From contig NZ_ATLK01000001.1 of assembly GCF_000737845.1 (NCBI RefSeq), forward strand, positions 930,001-994,000: a DNA stretch of 64,000 nt, read 5' to 3'. The number at the start of each line of letters is the position of its first letter. Position 1 is the first letter of the stretch. A model generated the notes under the pieces. The model saw nothing but the letters and a program-made list of their open reading frames with translations. It was not told the origin of the DNA and did no database searches. This DNA is from Bifidobacterium bombi DSM 19703. GTDB taxonomy: Bacteria; Actinomycetota; Actinomycetes; Actinomycetales; Bifidobacteriaceae. The translations under genes were made by a program, and so were the position numbers. Positions 63,069 through 64,000 of the stretch are shown in pieces.

Positions 63069-64000
63069 TCACCGCAAGGCACGCCCCGCACACCAAACAT
63101 GCTCCACCCGCCAGGTCGTGGCGTTGCTCAGAAGGATATCGGCAGCATAGCCGGGAGCCACCAGCCCCAAGGGGTCACCCGTGATGCGGTTCGGTCGGTC
63201 GAGTCCGTAGGCTCGTGCGGGGGTGAGGGTCGCCGCCTCCACCGCATCTGCCGGCCGAAATCCCAAATCGCACACCGCACGCCGGACGGCATGCTCCAGC
63301 ACCAACGTGGAACCGGCGATGGCGCCGTTCGACACAAGCCTGGCATGCCCCTGCTCGACCCGGACGTCAAGCTCGCCTAATTTGTATGCGCCATCGGGGC
63401 AATCCGTGGCGCTCATGGCGTCGGTGACGAATGAGACACGATGCGGCGCGAATGCGAAGCCGAGGCGTACCATAGGGTCCTGCACATGGAAACCGTCGTT
63501 GATCAACTCGATGGTTACGCGTGGATCCTCCACTGCTGCCGGAATCGGACCGGGCGCACGGTGGTGCAAGCCGTTCATGGCGTTGAACATATGCGTCATG
63601 ATTCGAGCTCCGGCATCGAAACCGCGCTTCGCGCTCTCATAGTCGGCATCACAATGCCCCACAGCCGGTATGACTCCAGCTCGGGCAAAACGCGAAATGG
63701 CACGAAGACCATGCGGCAGTTCGGGGGCGATGGTGATCTGACGGATGCACCCGTCCGCGGCCTCGAGCAGACGATCCACGATGTCATCGGTGGGGTCCAA
63801 CAGGCAGGCTGGGTCATGGGCACCCTTACGGGAAAGCGCAAGGAAAGGCCCCTCCAAATGGGCGCCAAGGACATCGGGGCGCGAAGCCATCTTCGCATGC
63901 ACCGTTTTCAGATTGCGGCACATGACATCCAAGGGGTTGGTGATAAGTGAGAGCACCTGCCGGGTCGTGCCGTGCATGGCGTGACCGGCCCTGACCGTAT
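63069..64000 (-). CDS. nagA: N-acetylglucosamine-6-phosphate deacetylase, C-terminal part (cut by window edge)
   Basis: NagA removes acetate from GlcNAc-6-phosphate in amino-sugar use. The frame enters from the window edge with TVRAGHAMHGTTRQ, so the N-terminus lies outside. Metal and substrate residues are in GAHLEGPFL, AVGHCDADYESAKRGFDAGARIMTHMFNAM, ELINDGFHVQ and VSFVTDAMSATD. The C-terminal end has DPLGLVAPGYAADILL. The other amino-sugar gene nagB is not visible in the window. Confidence 0.94.
   Translation of the reverse strand, partial: TVRAGHAMHGTTRQVLSLITNPLDVMCRNLKTVHAKMASRPDVLGAHLEGPFLALSRKGAHDPACLLDPTDDIVDRLLEAADGCIRQITIAPELPHGLRAISRFARAGVIPAVGHCDADYESAKRGFDAGARIMTHMFNAMNGLHHRAPGPIPAAVEDPRVTIELINDGFHVQDPMVRLGFAFAPHRVSFVTDAMSATDCPDGAYKLGELDVRVEQGHARLVSNGAIAGSTLVLEHAVRRAVCDLGFRPADAVEAATLTPARAYGLDRPNRITGDPLGLVAPGYAADILLSNATTWRVEHVWCAGRALR

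Noticed and set aside
1..64000. tRNA, rRNA, riboswitch and CRISPR candidates
   Set aside because: Reading the gaps between genes gave no cloverleaf with T-loop GGTTCGA pattern at the right spacing, no rRNA, no TPP or other riboswitch core, and no regularly spaced repeats.

Overview
The window looks like a stretch of chromosome from a Bifidobacterium, or a very close relative in the Bifidobacteriaceae. The evidence is a high-GC core with typical actinobacterial neighbourhoods: ftsK-pgsA-cinA-clgR-DUF3046-recA, DUF3710/DUF3159, xerD-parA-scpA-scpB, infC-rpmI-rplT, and the tiny ribosomal protein bL37. It also has bifidobacterial traits: an intracellular alpha-mannosidase locus with ABC importer and ROK regulator, a fused dipeptide-type ABC ATPase, and an IF-3 with a long tail. 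I do not assign a species. Almost all of it is ordinary housekeeping chromosome. I see no rRNA or tRNA gene, CRISPR array, complete insertion sequence or prophage.

Layout. 1-7205 (minus): the 5' end of recA with an actinobacterial LexA box upstream, DUF3046, clgR, cinA (PncC type), pgsA, ftsK and miaA. 7433-9481 (plus): a small alarmone synthetase and a BI-1 family membrane protein with a Gln-rich head. 9911-17832 (minus): a CtpE-like P-type ATPase, a lipoprotein, a TRAM/TrmA-type RNA methyltransferase, DUF3159, DUF3710 and exonuclease III. 17932-23929 (minus): an oligopeptide ABC operon (binding protein, two permeases, one fused double ATPase). 24350-28811: xerC, a small SH3-like protein, and membrane protein-pheA-tyrA, whose reading frames overlap. 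28944-36449 (minus): typA, scpB, scpA, parA, a frameshifted xerD, rplT, rpmI and infC. 36939-39385 (plus): thiamine pyrophosphokinase, an ArsC/Spx-like protein and gap.

39450-48540 is the one clearly accessory segment. It looks less GC-rich and holds a divergent aldo/keto reductase, an ABC sugar importer without its own ATPase, a cytoplasmic GH38 alpha-mannosidase and a convergent ROK repressor. Together these make a self-contained alpha-mannoside import and hydrolysis module. 48592-64000 returns to core genes: ybaK, galM, bL37, a SigH-type sigma factor with a candidate anti-sigma factor, a DnaQ-like exonuclease, a MurE-like ligase, smc, folC, pepP, a NUDIX hydrolase and the 5' part of nagA.

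A theme is chromosome maintenance: ftsK, xerC, xerD, parA, scpA, scpB, smc and recA all lie within 64 kb. The observations most worth checking are the frameshift in xerD and the shared Gly/Arg-rich insertion in both Xer recombinases, the probable AUU start of infC, the 24-codon bL37 gene, the insertion in the peptide ABC ATPase, the altered TRF and ESRP motifs in PheA, the anti-sigma protein with a non-canonical zinc motif, and regulatory palindromes at the two ABC operons. I found no convincing new multi-gene system.
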